A model generated the notes under the pieces. It searched no databases. It was given only the letters and a program-made list of their open reading frames with translations, and was not told the DNA's origin. From the NCBI RefSeq assembly GCF_001904745.1, contig NZ_MRCD01000032.1, positions 19,531-83,530 of the forward strand: a stretch of DNA of 64,000 bases, written 5' to 3'. Below are positions 27,850 through 36,342 of this stretch, piece by piece. The translations under genes were made by a program, and so were the position numbers. Position 1 is the stretch's first letter. Each line of letters opens with the position of its first letter. The stretch is from Calothrix sp. HK-06 (GTDB taxonomy: Bacteria > Cyanobacteriota > Cyanobacteriia > Cyanobacteriales > Nostocaceae).

Positions 27850-28053
27850 TTACTGAACTGAGATGGAACGTATAAGTATGCTAATCACTTCACCTGGATT
27901 AGTACTAGGTAAGAGTGGACTCCAATCACCGACTGGTGCATATCCGAGTTGATGTAAGACTTTAATGGTGCTTGCAACTGCACGTCGTGAACCGATGAGC
28001 GTATGCCTAATTTGCTCATGAGATGGCACCGGAGTACTAGTAGGTGAAGGCAT
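27850..28053 (-). CDS. Small cyanobacterial protein of unknown function, 67 residues
   Basis: From ATG 28053 the protein reads MPSPTSTPVPSHEQIRHTLI, then GSRRAVASTIKVLHQLGYAP, VGDWSPLLPSTNPGEV and ISILIRSISVQ. A longer reading to 28131 would use a TTG inside a dispersed palindrome and is unlikely. The helical core with HEQIR and LHQLGYA resembles small proteins I associate with cyanobacterial genomes, but no function is known. It lies downstream of flv1 on the same strand, 85 bp away, separated by a palindromic repeat. Confidence 0.65.
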   Translation of the reverse strand: MPSPTSTPVPSHEQIRHTLIGSRRAVASTIKVLHQLGYAPVGDWSPLLPSTNPGEVISILIRSISVQ

Positions 28054-28102
28054 ATCTAAAGCACTCTTGTCAGTATCGATAAAACCTTTGACAGTACATG
28101 TA

Positions 28103-28130
28103 TTGCACAGCCTTCCCAGGCTGTGCCACA
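28103..28130. repeat. GCACAGCC...GGCTGTGC palindrome (CTTGTGG-ACAGGC family)
   Basis: TGCACAGCCTTCCCAGGCTG and the following TGCCACAA form a stem-loop between flv1 and the small gene, just after the flv1 stop. It is a member of the family at 22611, 31940, 41926 and 42737 and could terminate the flv operon. Confidence 0.7.
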
Positions 28131-28137
28131 AATCAAC

Positions 28138-29847
28138 TTAATAATAACTTCCTGATTTGCGGTGATGAACTGCGGTAACTGCATTTTGCTGCATAACGGC
28201 GCCGTTATCAACGGTTGCGTATATTACCCAGTGGTCGCCACATTCCATTCGTTTATTAACACTGCACTCTAAATACGCAATAGCATCATTCAAAACAGTA
28301 CAACCATTATCAGCAGTACTTGTATCAAAACCAGTAAAGCGTTCTTCTCCAGGTGCAAAGTTCTTGCGGAAGTGTTTCATGTATTCCTGGTAGTTATTTT
28401 CTGCCAAGATGTTTAAAACGAATTTGTTTCCTGAATGTAGAAGTGATTCTATGGCGCGTTCTTTGGCAATAGCCACAGTCAAACCTGGTGGATTAAATGT
28501 AGCTTGCGATACCCAGGCGCCCATCATTGCAGTGGAAACTTCACCTTGTCTAGCAGTTAAAACGCATACCGAACCAACAATGCGACCAACAGCTTGTTCA
28601 ACTGGACTAGCAGCAGGTTGAGGTAAGCGCATTTTACGCGCACGTTTTAAAGATTGGGTAAAGTCAATAGCTGCTTCTTCGCATTCTTTGAGTACTCTAT
28701 CGGATGGCTTGAACCTTGCGCGTATTGTTTCAAACCCAAATTTAAATCCCGCTTCTTTGAGTTTACCTTCAATTAAATCAAAAGCTTCACCACTCCAGCC
28801 ATAGGAACCGAAAACACCTGCAAGTTTATTAGTATCACCTACAGATAACACTGTACCAAGGGCTGTATGAATAGGTGTGGGAGCATGACCACCAATAGTG
28901 GGGGAACCAATAATAAACCCTTCTGATTTTTGCACCGCATCTTTTATTGCTTCAGGTTCGGTAAATTCGCAGTTTATTAATTCAACTGCAACACCACCCT
29001 TAGTTAAACCCAATGCAATAGCTTGTGCTAAAGTCGCTGTGTTTCCGTAGGCAGAAGCATATAATAACGCTACTTTAATCTCCCGATGAGAAAGCGCACG
29101 ACTCCATTCTTCGTAAGATTTTACCAGTTCCATCAAGCCGTATCGCACCAAAGGACCATGACCACAAGCTAGCATCCTAACTTGGTAATCAGAAATTTTC
29201 TCTAGTGCTGGTTTAATATGACTTGCATTCGGCGCCATCACACTATCGTAATAATAGCGTTGGTCTTCCTTAAATTTATCCCAATCTTCATCAAAAATTT
29301 CATCACCGCAAACGTGCGCGCTAAATAGTTTGTCGGTGTAAAGAATTTGAGTTTGTTGGTCGTAAGTACAAAGTCCTTCGGGCCATCTAGGGCTGGGAAT
29401 TGGTATAAATTTCAATACGTGACCTCTACCTAAATCAAGGTCTTCCTTACCCCGCATCGCTAACACTTTTAAATTCGGGTTAGTAAATGCTGTCTTAAGA
29501 TATGCGGCGCCTGGTACCGATGTAACAAAAGTTAAATCAGGGCAAATTTCGAGTAATGCCCGTAATGTAGCCATACGGTTTGGGCTAAAGTGACCAATGA
29601 TTACATAATCAAAGCTCTTTAATTCCAAACACCGCTTAATAGCTTCTTTGTATACTTCAGTAAAAGTTTCAGGAGGTGGGTCAATAATGGCAACTTTATC
29701 GGCTTGAATTACATATGAATTTACCGTTGTGCCCCTAGAAAGCGCATATTCAATTTCAAAACGTTGACGTGTCCAACTGCGCGCGCGTAATACTGTAGTA
29801 TCTGTTGCAATTGGCAACACTTGCACATCACGAGGATTGTCGCTCAT
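28138..29847 (-). CDS. flv1: Flavodiiron protein, Flv1-type (degenerate di-iron site)
   Basis: About 569 residues from ATG 29847 (MSDNPRDVQVLP). Upstream in-frame codons to 29955 come from repeat DNA and are probably not translated. It has a metallo-beta-lactamase-like domain, a flavodoxin domain (VALLYASAYGNTATLAQAI, SPTIGGHAPTPIHTAL) and the C-terminal NAD(P)H:flavin oxidoreductase-like domain found in cyanobacterial class C proteins. The usual di-iron motif HxExDH is replaced by GHFSPNRM, and a further His position reads SPRW; the Asp (YTDKLF) and last His (CGHGPL) remain. That loss marks Flv1-type subunits, which pair with Flv3 to reduce O2 to water at photosystem I. It follows flv3 directly on the same strand. 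Confidence 0.9.
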   Translation of the reverse strand: MSDNPRDVQVLPIATDTTVLRARSWTRQRFEIEYALSRGTTVNSYVIQADKVAIIDPPPETFTEVYKEAIKRCLELKSFDYVIIGHFSPNRMATLRALLEICPDLTFVTSVPGAAYLKTAFTNPNLKVLAMRGKEDLDLGRGHVLKFIPIPSPRWPEGLCTYDQQTQILYTDKLFSAHVCGDEIFDEDWDKFKEDQRYYYDSVMAPNASHIKPALEKISDYQVRMLACGHGPLVRYGLMELVKSYEEWSRALSHREIKVALLYASAYGNTATLAQAIALGLTKGGVAVELINCEFTEPEAIKDAVQKSEGFIIGSPTIGGHAPTPIHTALGTVLSVGDTNKLAGVFGSYGWSGEAFDLIEGKLKEAGFKFGFETIRARFKPSDRVLKECEEAAIDFTQSLKRARKMRLPQPAASPVEQAVGRIVGSVCVLTARQGEVSTAMMGAWVSQATFNPPGLTVAIAKERAIESLLHSGNKFVLNILAENNYQEYMKHFRKNFAPGEERFTGFDTSTADNGCTVLNDAIAYLECSVNKRMECGDHWVIYATVDNGAVMQQNAVTAVHHRKSGSYY

Positions 29848-29875
29848 AGGTATATGTGGAGGATGAGATAAATAT

Positions 29876-29968
29876 GTAGAGACGCGCAAACCGGAGGTTT
29901 CCCCGAAGGGATATATCGCGTCTGTTATCGGGTTACGAATGTAAAGACGCGACATGTCGCGTCTCTAC
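29876..29968. repeat. Two TAGAGACG-family elements between flv3 and flv1
   Basis: One imperfect copy (29876 to about 29923: GTAGAGACGCG arm, a 30-base centre containing CCGGAGGTTTCCCCGAAGG, CGCGTCT arm) is followed by a near-perfect 28-bp palindrome at 29941-29968. Both lie in the flv3-flv1 gap and the flv1 leader and provide an in-frame ATG (29955) that could mislead start prediction. Confidence 0.75.
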
Positions 29969-29976
29969 AACAACAA

Positions 29977-31695
29977 TTAATAGTAATTTCCGACTTTACG
30001 GTGACGAACAGCGGTAACGCCTTCTTGTTTAGCGACGCGACCCTCTTTAACAGAGCAATACATAATCCAGTGGTCGCTGCATTCCATGCTGTCAGCGATT
30101 TCACATTCTATGTATGCTAATGCGTCAGCAAGAATGGGGCATCCGTTTTTTGCTGTTTGGGTTTTTACATCAGCAAATCTATCGGCGCCGGGATGTAAGC
30201 GCTTTAGGAAATGTCTTTTTAATTCTTTGTAATTGCCTTCTTCTAAAACATTAAGGACAATTTTGTCACCAACTTGCATGAAGGACTCAATCGCACGGTC
30301 TTTGGCAACAGCAACGGTAAACCCTAGTGGTTGTAAACTTGCTTGTGCTACCCACGAAGCGAGCATTGCACTTTTAACACCGTATTTTTGACTAGTAATA
30401 ATATATAAACCATTACTAATACGACCAAGCGCTTTTTCCATGTTGACATCAAGCGATTTAACTTGCTTGATGTTACGGTCACGAACTAGCATTTGCCCGA
30501 TATCAATACCAGCTTCTTCACAAAGTTGATAAGTAGCAGGACTTGGTGTTTCTTTAATTTTAATTGCTGGGAAAGCTTCTTTAATACCTTGTTCAGTAAA
30601 CTGTCTGCGTAACGAATCAATAGGTTCATCGTCACCACCAAAGGATTCAAAGAAACCAACAAATTGCTTTTCTTTTGCAACAGCTAAGAGTGAACTAATA
30701 CCAGCTTGGGCAGTAACACTCGTGCTAGGAGGCATACCAATTACTATACCCGATGCACGTCCAGCAAGTCCTTGAATTTCTTGAACATCAGCAGTACTCA
30801 AGTCAAGAGCTTCTACACCAACACCCGTTTTAAGCAGACCGTGGGAAATTGCATGACCAAGTTTATCACTATAGCCATAGCCACCTACGAAAAACAAACC
30901 AACTGTGGTGTCAGCTTTAGCTTGTACTTGACTCCAGTTGTGATATCTTTCTTTCAAAAAGTCGAGGTGATGGTAAAGTAGCGGCCCGTGTCCATTGGCA
31001 ATAATCTTGATTTCTCCAAGTTCGCTCATTTTTTTCATTGCGTTCAACAATGAGCGTGCGTTTGGACCCATCAAACAATCATAGTAAAAACGGAAGTCAG
31101 GTTCAATCGCTTCCAAATCTACATCGAATGTATCATCGCTACAGTAGTGCATTCCAAACGCATCACAGGTAAATAGCGTTTTGGTTTTGTGGTCAAAGCT
31201 GAAGATAGTATCAGGCCAGTGTAAATTAGGTGCTGATATGAACTCTATTTCGTGTCCATCACCTAAATCTACACGGTCTCCAGATTTGACGATTCTCTTA
31301 CTAAATGGGTCATGAACTAAATTATCCAAAAATTGTAGCGCCACTTTCGATGCTAACACTGTAGCGCGCGGCGCCAACTGGAGAACGTCTTCCACTAACC
31401 CACTATGGTCGGGTTCAGTGTGGCTGACGATAATATAGTCAATTGCCTTTGGGTTAACTAGCGTCTTCAGCGTATCTAAATATAAATCGCGGAATTTAAC
31501 ATGCGAAGTATCAACCAAGACAATTTTATCGCCCTTAATTAGATACGAGTTATAAGTCGTACCATTTTGCAGACCAAACTCAATATCAAAGCGGTCGCGG
31601 TCCCAATCAAGCGAACGAATCGCTGTAATATTTGGGGCAATTTCAACTGTCTGTATTGTTAGCCGACGTTGGACGTTCTCTGTGAGGGCTACCAT
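29977..31695 (-). CDS. flv3: Flavodiiron protein, Flv3-type (intact di-iron site)
   Basis: About 572 residues from ATG 31695 (MVALTENVQRRLTIQ). The di-iron ligands are complete: SHTEPDHSG, NLHWPDTIF (His), FTCDAFGMHY (Asp) and ANGHGPLLYHH (His). The flavodoxin domain (VGLFFVGGYGYSDKLGHAI) and the C-terminal flavin-reductase domain follow. With Flv1 it forms the heterodimeric oxygen photoreductase that drains electrons from photosystem I in fluctuating light. It lies upstream of flv1 in the same direction. From memory, this adjacent order matches the heterocyst pair flv3B-flv1B of Anabaena rather than the separated vegetative pair, so these may be the B copies; paralogues elsewhere cannot be checked here. 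Confidence 0.92.
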   Translation of the reverse strand: MVALTENVQRRLTIQTVEIAPNITAIRSLDWDRDRFDIEFGLQNGTTYNSYLIKGDKIVLVDTSHVKFRDLYLDTLKTLVNPKAIDYIIVSHTEPDHSGLVEDVLQLAPRATVLASKVALQFLDNLVHDPFSKRIVKSGDRVDLGDGHEIEFISAPNLHWPDTIFSFDHKTKTLFTCDAFGMHYCSDDTFDVDLEAIEPDFRFYYDCLMGPNARSLLNAMKKMSELGEIKIIANGHGPLLYHHLDFLKERYHNWSQVQAKADTTVGLFFVGGYGYSDKLGHAISHGLLKTGVGVEALDLSTADVQEIQGLAGRASGIVIGMPPSTSVTAQAGISSLLAVAKEKQFVGFFESFGGDDEPIDSLRRQFTEQGIKEAFPAIKIKETPSPATYQLCEEAGIDIGQMLVRDRNIKQVKSLDVNMEKALGRISNGLYIITSQKYGVKSAMLASWVAQASLQPLGFTVAVAKDRAIESFMQVGDKIVLNVLEEGNYKELKRHFLKRLHPGADRFADVKTQTAKNGCPILADALAYIECEIADSMECSDHWIMYCSVKEGRVAKQEGVTAVRHRKVGNYY

Positions 31696-31939
31696 GCGTT
31701 CTCTCCGAAGCACCTAATATAGTTGAGCTTTTCCTGTCTATATTCTGCTCATAAATATTTTTGTAAAGTTGTTTGAAAGCTTATTTTTTCAAAAAGTCAA
31801 CTTGTAATCAATGATGCAAATTCTTAGCAGTATTTATTACACAAAAACAGTTAGTATATATAACTTAAAAACCGAGCATATATTAACATTTCCACACTCA
31901 AAAATATGTTAAATTTTTTCAGCATTTATCATTTTTGCT

Positions 31940-31967
31940 CTTGTGGAACAGGCATCTTGCCTGTGCA
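31940..31967. repeat. CTTGTGGAACAGGC family palindrome
   Basis: CTTGTGGAACAGGCATCTTG continuing CCTGTGCAG, with arms ACAGGC and GCCTGT; nearly identical to 41926-41953. Confidence 0.75.
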
Positions 31968-32031
31968 GTAATATATTTTACCACAAAGGCATCGTCAAAA
32001 TTAATTACCTACAATTTTATAAACAAATAAA

Positions 32032-32061
32032 AAAGGCATCCAGGACACTTTGGATACCTTT
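32032..32061 (-). terminator. Intrinsic-type terminator downstream of the amine oxidase relic
   Basis: AAAGGCATCC and GGATACCTTT pair as an imperfect stem; the minus-strand side runs into CTTTTT and then TTATTTG, a T-rich tract expected after a rho-independent terminator. It lies about 60 bases past the stop at 32123. Confidence 0.6.
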
Positions 32062-32122
32062 TCGTTAACTCAAGAGGAAAATATATAAAATTTAATACAT
32101 AGTTATTAATTTAAAATACCAT

Positions 32123-33067
32123 TTAAGCTGCAACTTGTAGCGCGCGGTTTTGAATAGTTTGTACGCTGTTGGAGTAAGTTGTAGTAAGAATAGAAGCGCT
32201 TTTATGAGATACGATATCGTAAATAGCTTCTAATGCTGACTCGATAGAACCTTGTAACCAAGCGGGATATTTTGAGCAGTGTTCACCAGCAAAGAATAAG
32301 GTGTTTTGAGGTCTTGCTGCTTCTAAGTAGCTAGCTGTATAATTTTCTTCATCCCAATGTACTGTACAACCGCCTGCACTCCATTCGTAGTTACCCCAAG
32401 CTATTGATGCACTCTCTAATATCATCCCTGATTGTTGGAGTTCAGGATGCACGTTACTGACTACTTCTTTTACATAGCTGTGACGTTGTTGTTCGGTCAT
32501 GTTGCCTAAACGGTCTGCGTCGTCGCCTATTGTGTAGCTTGCTAACATTACACTACCGCGCTCTGGGTTAAATTTGACACTTGGGTAGTAGGTTTGACGA
32601 ACTCCGGCGCCGCTGAATGATGCTCCACCTTTAATTCCTTGTTGTGACCAGAAATTTTCTTTAGTGTGAAAAGCTACTTTTGTTGCAGGGCAGTATACTG
32701 TGTTATTGATAGAGTCAATTTTGCGTTGGTCGAATCCTTCTAATTCCATTTTTCTCATTACAGAGAAGGGAATTGTGCAAAGTACATAGTCGCAACGACG
32801 GGTTTGTTTTTGTCCGTTTTCTAAGTAGTCAATTTCTGTATAGTTAGAGCGAACTTTTATTGCTACTACTGGTTGATTACATTTAATTGGCACCTTAATT
32901 GATTCTACTAAACGGTCAATTAAAAGTTGTGTACCACCTTTGATTTGTAGTAAGTCGTGGCTAATTTCTGTTACGATATCGCCAAGAAACATATCTAACG
33001 CTTTGCTACAACGCGCGCGGAAACCAGGGTTTTCTTGAACGAATTTTTGTAGGTCTATGGTTTTCAA
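32123..33067 (-). pseudogene. 5'-truncated flavin amine oxidase
   Basis: The 314-residue frame covers the C-terminal two-thirds of an FAD-dependent amine/L-amino-acid oxidase: the substrate-domain segment KGGTQLLIDRLVESI, CDYVLCTIPFSVMRKM (flavin-dehydrogenase hinge), and the C-terminal FAD-contact motif TLFFAGEHCSKYPAWLQGSI followed by SALEAI. The N-terminal Rossmann GxGxxG FAD-binding region, about 130-200 residues in this family, is missing. The only start is a TTG at 33067 beside a short palindrome (CTATGGTT/AACCATAG), and an unrelated gene begins 47 bp upstream. It therefore appears to be the 3' part of a deleted gene. It would bind FAD poorly or not at all. Confidence 0.8.
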
Positions 33068-33113
33068 CCATAGACGGGTATGAACGTAGACGCAACCACA
33101 AACTTGTTTATTT

Positions 33114-33728
33114 TTAATTACTTAATTCTACAATTCCAACTAACATTCGCATTAAATCTTCCAAGTCATCAGGAATTCTGTACAGTGAAACATCCTGAAA
33201 AATTTGCCGTGCTGTTTTTTCTAACCGACCAAAACGCCAAACATCACCAATTGTTACGGCGCCATAAAACATATCACCTTCTTCAACTTCAGCAATTGCA
33301 ATTAGCTCTGCTGCAAGCTGTGTAAATCCTCGCGTTAAGTCATCATTTTTAGCTTCAACCACCAATAACCCTGGATTACGCTTAAGGAAGTAATCCAAAT
33401 TTCCCTTCAACCAATCATTAACTGATAACGGATATTCAATTCGCACTTGACATTGACAGTATCGAGCAACTTCCAGCAATGCAGGCCCGACCAGTATCTC
33501 ACGTCGCGCGGTCTCACTGCTTAAACTAACTAGCGGCAATACATCATTGATTCGCTGCCGTAACTCTTCTAAACGTTCTAACTGGCGATTAGTACGTGGT
33601 ATCTCAAGACGTACTCTAACTAGAGCATACCCTAATTCTGCCAAGATTTCATCTGCCTCATAAGGCATCTCAAAATAAGAGCAAAACGTGTAGGACTGCC
33701 CCTCTTGTAAAATACGACGACGAGCCAT
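33114..33728 (-). CDS. Uncharacterised PD-(D/E)XK nuclease-like protein
   Basis: The 204-residue orphan has a helical N-terminus (ARRRILQEGQSYTFCSYFEM), a central region with NDWLKGNLDYFLKRN (Asp-containing strand) and VVEAKNDDLTRGFTQLAAEL, in which E-x-K is followed by the conserved Gln helix. It ends with a TIGDVWRFGRLEK strand. It shares this order of motifs with the protein at 6422-7051, so both appear to belong to one orphan family frequent in filamentous cyanobacteria. No methylase or other restriction partner is adjacent. ATG at 33728. Biochemical function unknown. Confidence 0.6.
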   Translation of the reverse strand: MARRRILQEGQSYTFCSYFEMPYEADEILAELGYALVRVRLEIPRTNRQLERLEELRQRINDVLPLVSLSSETARREILVGPALLEVARYCQCQVRIEYPLSVNDWLKGNLDYFLKRNPGLLVVEAKNDDLTRGFTQLAAELIAIAEVEEGDMFYGAVTIGDVWRFGRLEKTARQIFQDVSLYRIPDDLEDLMRMLVGIVELSN

Positions 33729-33842
33729 AAATTAATCTACTTGTGACTATATATAAAAGTATAATTTAATTTTCAGAGCGAGAATCACAAATTTTAGCAA
33801 AGAGTAAAGCAGCATAAATATTAAAATGATTGCTAAACAAAG

Positions 33843-34088
33843 ATGAAAATTAATATACCAGATAAATTACCTTTTTTGGAGTCAATTTGCTGGCAAACAG
33901 CAGATGTATATCAGTTTACTCCAGAGGAAATGTTAGGTTGCTATGAGCGTGGTTGGAGATATCGAGACATTTTTAATAATCTTGAGGATGAAGAACTGAT
34001 TTTTCTGACAGAGCTAGCCAAAAACTATAATTCCTGGCTATTACCATTACTTATGACTTTTAGATTGGATTTTATAATAAAATTTTGA
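33843..34088 (+). CDS. Small partner gene upstream of the AbiEii-type gene
   Basis: The 81-residue protein starts MKINIPDKLPFLESICWQTA and has an acidic helical middle (FTPEEMLGCYERGWRYRDIF, then NLEDEELIFLTELAKNYNSW). It ends with a hydrophobic LLMTFRLDFIIKF tail that overlaps the next reading frame by four bases. Similar small genes commonly precede AbiEii-type nucleotidyltransferases in cyanobacteria and are presumed partners or antitoxins, which is an inference. The unnatural-looking tail suggests a frameshift near 34045-34060; the original junction probably fused or overlapped differently. Confidence 0.5.
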   Translation: MKINIPDKLPFLESICWQTADVYQFTPEEMLGCYERGWRYRDIFNNLEDEELIFLTELAKNYNSWLLPLLMTFRLDFIIKF

Positions 34089-34798
34089 AGGTTCTTGAAA
34101 GCTTAAACCCAGAATTACTAGCAAATAATTATACTTACTTCGGTGGTGGAACTTTAATTACATTAGATTGTGGAGAATATCGCTGGAGCCAAGATATTGA
34201 TTTTATTTCCCCATTTTCTACATCAGGCTATAAGCATCTTCGCACTATAATATTAGACGGAGGATATCAAGCATTATTCCGCGATTTCAGCAAAATTCAA
34301 GTTACGCGCGGTACAACTGACCAGTACGGAATTAAAATGATGGTAGTTGTAGATGAAGTAGCTATTAAAACAGAGATAATTGCTGAGTCTCGTTTCGAGT
34401 TATACCTACCCAGGTATCCACAATGGTCTCCTGTTCCTTATTTAAGTATTAATAACTGTTTTACATCTAAGCTACTTGCAAACTCTGATAGGTTTATGGA
34501 TGATAACGTTAAAGCAAGGGATTTAATTGATTTAGCGATTATGCGGTTAAAGTATCCAATTCCTGAGTCAGCAATTACCAAAGCAGAGAATGCTTATGAA
34601 GTAATTCGTCCTTTAAAAATCGCTATTGAACGTTTTTAAGCAAGAGAGGATTTTAGAGAAAAGTGCTTCTCTGCTTTGCAAATAGAGTCTAATCAAATTC
34701 CAATAATTCTTGTTGGTATAGATTTATTAGCTAGTGATTTTGAATTAGTCCTTACGGAAAGAACTTTCAAGGAACAGGATGATATTTTTGATTTATAG
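34085..34798 (+). pseudogene. AbiEii-type nucleotidyltransferase toxin gene with a premature stop
   Basis: The first 184 codons carry the AbiEii/DUF1814 signature: YFGGGTLITLDCGEYRWSQ followed by DIDF, the nucleotidyltransferase Gx(S/T)...DxD core. Then come KARDLIDLAIMRL and ESAITKAENAYEV. The frame stops at TAA 34637-34639 but continues in the same phase for 52 codons (AREDFREKCFSALQIESNQI, then TERTFKEQDDIFDL) to TAG 34796-34798, so a single CAA-to-TAA change probably ended it. The start is also weak: only TTG 34085 is available, with an in-frame TAG a few codons upstream. AbiEii-type toxins are GTP-dependent nucleotidyltransferases in abortive-infection systems; this copy is probably dead or crippled. 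Confidence 0.7.
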
Positions 34799-34962
34799 GG
34801 TTACATTACCAAATTCCTAATCGGTGCTTCTACAATAAATAAGTCTTAAGGTAGATGTAATATAAAGATGCTGTTAGAGATTGCTTATTTTACAACAATA
34901 CATTAATCTAACGAGTGTAATTAGGTACAATTGCAGTTTTCTAAATTTAGAATACAATATTT
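34799..34962. other. Short gap before the PEP-CTERM gene
   Basis: An AT-rich leader with no gene. No ribosome site is evident immediately before ATG 34963. Confidence 0.4.
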
Positions 34963-35625
34963 ATGCACTCTATTTTTAAAGTAAATACATGGCTTGTAGC
35001 AGCAGTTGTCTCAGTCGCAAGTTTTGGAATGAGTTGGCAAAAAAGTGATGCTCAAACTGTACTTGACTTCGATACATTCTATGATATAAAGGTTATTCTA
35101 CAACCCATCACATCTGACTTAACAAGGGCATCTATCACAGGAAGTAATCCCAATGCTCCTTACGGTCTTACCAATTTTAGTAGTACAAACTATAGTCAAT
35201 TTAATCCTGCAACAGGTACGTTTACCTTTATTCCGGATGCTGCACAGTTTGGTGTACAAGGTTTGCCAGTTGGTATGGATATGTACTTTGGCGCCAATGG
35301 TGACAAGTTAGTCGGTTTGAGTAATGCAACTGCGGTTATTGACAGTGCAAACGGTGTACTGAATGGTTCGGGAACCGTCACAATAACAGGTGGAGAAGGT
35401 AGATTTGCAGGCGCCACTGGTTTATTCAGCTTTACAGAAAGTGAACCACTCAATGAAGACCCAACGGCGCCTTTAAGAGGTCGAGCATTTTTAAAAGGCT
35501 CATTTCAAATTCCCAAAACAGTACCAGAACCCAGAACCGACATGACGCTGGTTAGTGCTGGGTTAATTGGTATAACTTTTCTAATGCGTCAATATATAAA
35601 TAAACAAAAAGCCCAATTATCATAA
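34963..35625 (+). CDS. PEP-CTERM sorting-signal secreted protein
   Basis: The 220-residue exported protein has a signal peptide (MHSIFKVNTWLVAAVVSVAS), a Gly/Asn/Thr-rich beta-structured body (VITSDL, TGGEGRFAGATGLFSFTES) and a C-terminal PEP-CTERM tag: TVPEPRTDMTLVSAGLIGIT, then a short hydrophobic helix and basic residues. PEP-CTERM proteins are cleaved and sorted by exosortase-type enzymes to the cell surface or extracellular matrix; no exosortase lies in this window. The body resembles secreted proteins of unknown function with repeated GA(T/S)G turns. The last codons and stop lie inside the terminator-like stem of the dispersed element at 35606-35807. Confidence 0.85.
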   Translation: MHSIFKVNTWLVAAVVSVASFGMSWQKSDAQTVLDFDTFYDIKVILQPITSDLTRASITGSNPNAPYGLTNFSSTNYSQFNPATGTFTFIPDAAQFGVQGLPVGMDMYFGANGDKLVGLSNATAVIDSANGVLNGSGTVTITGGEGRFAGATGLFSFTESEPLNEDPTAPLRGRAFLKGSFQIPKTVPEPRTDMTLVSAGLIGITFLMRQYINKQKAQLS

Positions 35626-35807
35626 TTAGGCTTTTATGGGGTAAGTCCCCGTCAGGTTTAGATTATAAAGTTCAGTATAGTGTTGTTTATCTTGATTATT
35701 ACTACAAGCGCACCAGTGGCGATTTCGGAAAATAACTACAATATTTTTAGTTAATTTAACTAAAACCAAAGCTGGCAAAAAGAATTGGCGCCAACTTTAA
35801 ACATAAA
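35606..35807 (+). repeat. Dispersed element of about 200 bp, copy A
   Basis: The element begins with an AGCCCAATTATCATAATTAGGCT-type stem, then GGGGTAAGTCCCC (a second small stem), a conserved TTCAGTATAGTGTTGTTTAT stretch, GATTTCGGAAAATAACTA, and ends GGCGCCAACTTTAAACATAA. Copies B (37156-37358) and C (37991-38145) share this order of blocks. Copy A overlaps the end of the PEP-CTERM gene. Confidence 0.8.
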
Positions 35808-36009
35808 TATTATGCATCTCTGCGTCCTCTGTGCCTCTGTGGTAATCATATTTACTACCAAAATTAATTACATAAAACACGATGAAAGTGTGTGTCATTA
35901 ATTTTGGTGGGTTATTTTTCAATATCTCTTTCTTTGTGCCCTTTGTGCGCTTTGTCTCTGCTCGGCTACGAAAATTTAGAAAAGCATTATCCTGACAGAG
36001 ACTTGCTAC
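35808..36009. other. Gap with an ACCACAGAG-family repeat
   Basis: Contains CATCTCTGCGTCCTCTGTG continuing CCTCTGTGGTAATC (35813-35850), a member of the dispersed family also at 2905, 18463, 41968, 42690 and 53651. A TTTGTGCCCTTTGTGCGCTT stretch near 35935 is similar to the coding spacer near 600-640. Nothing else seen. Confidence 0.6.
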
Positions 36010-36228
36010 ACTGCTCCAGCGTGGCGTGATGATTATCAAGTCCACTTAGGCGCCGTCTTCAATCTTACCCATAGCTAGAATCAACTTGCCCAATTCCGGG
36101 TGCCTCCAGGTTCAGATAGTCTCCGTAAACTATACTGGATTGGTGGTGCGGTTCATCCTGGTAGTGGCTTATTAACAATCCTCGAAGCAGCACGCAGTGC
36201 CACAACTTTCATTAAACAAGATTTATGA
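36010..36228 (+). pseudogene. C-terminal relic of a phytoene desaturase-like (CrtI-type) gene
   Basis: Codons from 36010 read TAPAWRDDYQVHLGAVFNLT, then HS-stop-NQLAQFRVPP, LRKLYWIGGAVHPGSGL and TILEAARSATTFIKQDL before TGA at 36226-36228. This matches the C-terminal FAD-domain end of CrtI-type desaturases (the YWxGGAxHPGSGLP region). There is an internal TAG where Trp would be expected, and no N-terminal part. It directly precedes the lycopene cyclase gene, so the two probably once formed a carotenoid operon. Confidence 0.8.
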
Positions 36229-36342
36229 AAAGGCGCCTTCATGTCATAAGTTCTACTTGGTACATATGACAAATTCTTGCTACTGGACGATATGACAAAC
36301 TCTTAAAAACTTTAAATTAACAAAACAGCTTATACCTTTATC

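Larger units (their letters stand above)
31696..32122. other. Promoter region of flv3 and 3' gap of the amine oxidase relic
   Basis: About 430 bp without a gene. It holds the flv3 leader (AT-rich, near 31700-31920), a CTTGTGG-ACAGGC family palindrome at 31940-31967 and a terminator-like hairpin at 32032-32061. No promoter motif was confidently identified. Confidence 0.55.
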
